A stretch of 36,757 nt of DNA from Clostridia bacterium (GTDB lineage: Bacteria > Bacillota > Peptococcia > DRI-13 > DTU073). Below the pieces are notes generated by a model. The model saw only the letters and a list, made by a program, of their open reading frames with translations. It did not search any database and was not told the origin of the DNA. Where the stretch lies: positions 1 to 36,757 of the forward strand of contig DUTS01000011.1 of NCBI GenBank assembly GCA_012841935.1. The letters are read 5' to 3'. The position numbers were made by a program, and so were the translations under genes. Shown here piece after piece: positions 35,582 through 36,757 of this stretch (positions within the stretch are counted from its first letter, which is position 1; every line of letters begins with the position of its first letter).

Positions 35582-36757
35582 CTAAGCCCCACAACAGCGT
35601 TTGTATTTTTTTCCACTACCACAAGGACAAGGTTGATTACGACCTACCTTGTTTACCCGCCGCTGTCCACTTGTTTTCGGTTCTTGATAACGATTTTCCA
35701 CTAAATTTTCCCTTTCTGTCGGCCTTTCTACAAGAGATACATGGTAAACATACCTAACTACTTCCTCCTGTATTTCGGCAATCATCATTTGAAACATCTC
35801 ATAAGCTTCATATTGATATTCCACCAAAGGATCCCTTTGTCCATAGGCACGTAGCCCAATCCCCTGTCTTAACTGGTCCATAGCATCTAAATGATCTTGC
35901 CATTTCTGGTCAACAACTCGTAATGTCACTAGACGCTCTATTTCCCGCATATTTTCCGTGCCTACTTCTTTTTCACGCTGCTCATAATGGGCCAGGGCTT
36001 TTTCCAGAATTAATTCCCTTACTTCGGTTTCATGCATTTTAGCCAGTTCCTCGGCAGATAAACAATCTAATGGTAAAAATAATTGACTGGCTTTTTCCAG
36101 CAAATTCACCCAGTCCCATTCTTCCGGATAAATACTCCCACCAGTATAAGCATCAATCGTTCTTTCCACAACCTGAGTAATCATTTCTATAATATTATTT
36201 TTAATATCAGCACTCATTAAAACTTCTCGTCTTTGTCGATAAATAACTTCACGCTGCTGATTCATCACATTATCATATTCAAGCACATTTTTCCTTAAAT
36301 CAAAATGATAGGCTTCAACCCGCCTTTGAGCATTCTCAATCCCACGGGTAATCATTTTATTTTCCACTGGTTGGGAATCATCCATCCCTAGTCTATCCAT
36401 TAAACCCATAATATTTTCCGAACCAAAAAGACGCATTAATTCATCTTCCAAAGAAATATAAAACTGACTAGACCCCGGATCACCTTGACGACCGGCCCTT
36501 CCTCTTAATTGATTATCAATACGACGACTTTCATGTCTTTCCGTACCAATAACATGTAAGCCGCCCAAAGCCACAACTTTTTCATATTCTGCTTGTGTTT
36601 CTTCTAATTTTTGAGCATATAACTTTTGATATACCTGGCGAGCCTTTAAAATTTCTTCATCTTTAACCTCACTATAACTAGCTGCGGCTTCAATCAAAGC
36701 CGAATCATAACCTTGTTCCAACATATCCTGTTTAGCCAAATAAGCGGGATTACCACC
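35582..36757 (-). CDS. secA: SecA preprotein translocase ATPase, C-terminal part
   Basis: The gene is cut by the right edge; 391 C-terminal residues remain, beginning [12 protein letters not shown]. SecA pushes preproteins through SecYEG. Visible parts are [20 protein letters not shown] (helicase motif VI), [18 protein letters not shown], the helical wing and scaffold, DYNVMNQQR-type [17 protein letters not shown], and the two-helix-finger region [19 protein letters not shown]. The zinc-binding tail [14 protein letters not shown] contacts SecB or ribosomes. The open frame passes the TTG at 36739 and continues beyond the window, so no start is called. It is followed by prfB as in Bacillus. Confidence 0.97.
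   Translation of the reverse strand, partial: GGNPAYLAKQDMLEQGYDSALIEAAASYSEVKDEEILKARQVYQKLYAQKLEETQAEYEKVVALGGLHVIGTERHESRRIDNQLRGRAGRQGDPGSSQFYISLEDELMRLFGSENIMGLMDRLGMDDSQPVENKMITRGIENAQRRVEAYHFDLRKNVLEYDNVMNQQREVIYRQRREVLMSADIKNNIIEMITQVVERTIDAYTGGSIYPEEWDWVNLLEKASQLFLPLDCLSAEELAKMHETEVRELILEKALAHYEQREKEVGTENMREIERLVTLRVVDQKWQDHLDAMDQLRQGIGLRAYGQRDPLVEYQYEAYEMFQMMIAEIQEEVVRYVYHVSLVERPTERENLVENRYQEPKTSGQRRVNKVGRNQPCPCGSGKKYKRCCGA

Overview
This window looks like chromosomal DNA from a low-GC, spore-forming, anaerobic Firmicute of the class Clostridia. The clues are AT-rich sequence, strong AGGAGG-type ribosome sites, a Spo0E-like protein, a 2[4Fe-4S] ferredoxin, a K+-dependent membrane pyrophosphatase, and gene order shared with Bacillus and Clostridia. 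I cannot name the genus. Every gene I accept is on the minus strand, so transcription runs from high to low coordinates.

The right part (36757 down to about 29800) carries secA (3' end only), prfB with its programmed frameshift, a split transketolase and a terminator, then ftsE-ftsX-envC-like. The middle (29700 to 22780) is the most unusual part. The usual backbone envC - ctpA - minJ-like PDZ gene - uvrB is present. Five genes of one unrecognised cytoplasmic, charged, helical protein family are set into it, two before ctpA and three after minJ. They have their own promoters and terminators. Then come uvrB-uvrA-uvrC and a 55-residue Spo0E-like gene.

From 15680 down to 5300 there is rapZ-yvcK-whiA, a small ferredoxin where gapA might be expected, the lower glycolysis genes pgk-tpiA-gpmI-eno, secG and hppA, closed by a terminator. 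An HD-domain hydrolase, rnr, smpB and ssrA (tmRNA) follow. These couple carbon flow, energy conservation, protein export and RNA or ribosome quality control.

The left 1.57 kb is accessory DNA attached to the 3' end of ssrA. It holds a 20-bp duplicated att-like core, the tail of a serine recombinase, a compact hairpin-rich unit, a frameshifted IS21-type istA remnant with its terminal repeats, and an XRE regulator. The regulator's consensus promoter contains a perfect 12-bp-arm palindrome. A further gene starts at base 7 and runs off the left edge.

Many genes start with GTG or TTG (eno, pgk, rapZ, ftsX, tpiA, and probably uvrC, ctpA and three of the five family genes). I moved several starts on the basis of ribosome sites, promoters and family N-termini. 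Nothing was run computationally, so family assignments come from motif recognition and gene order.
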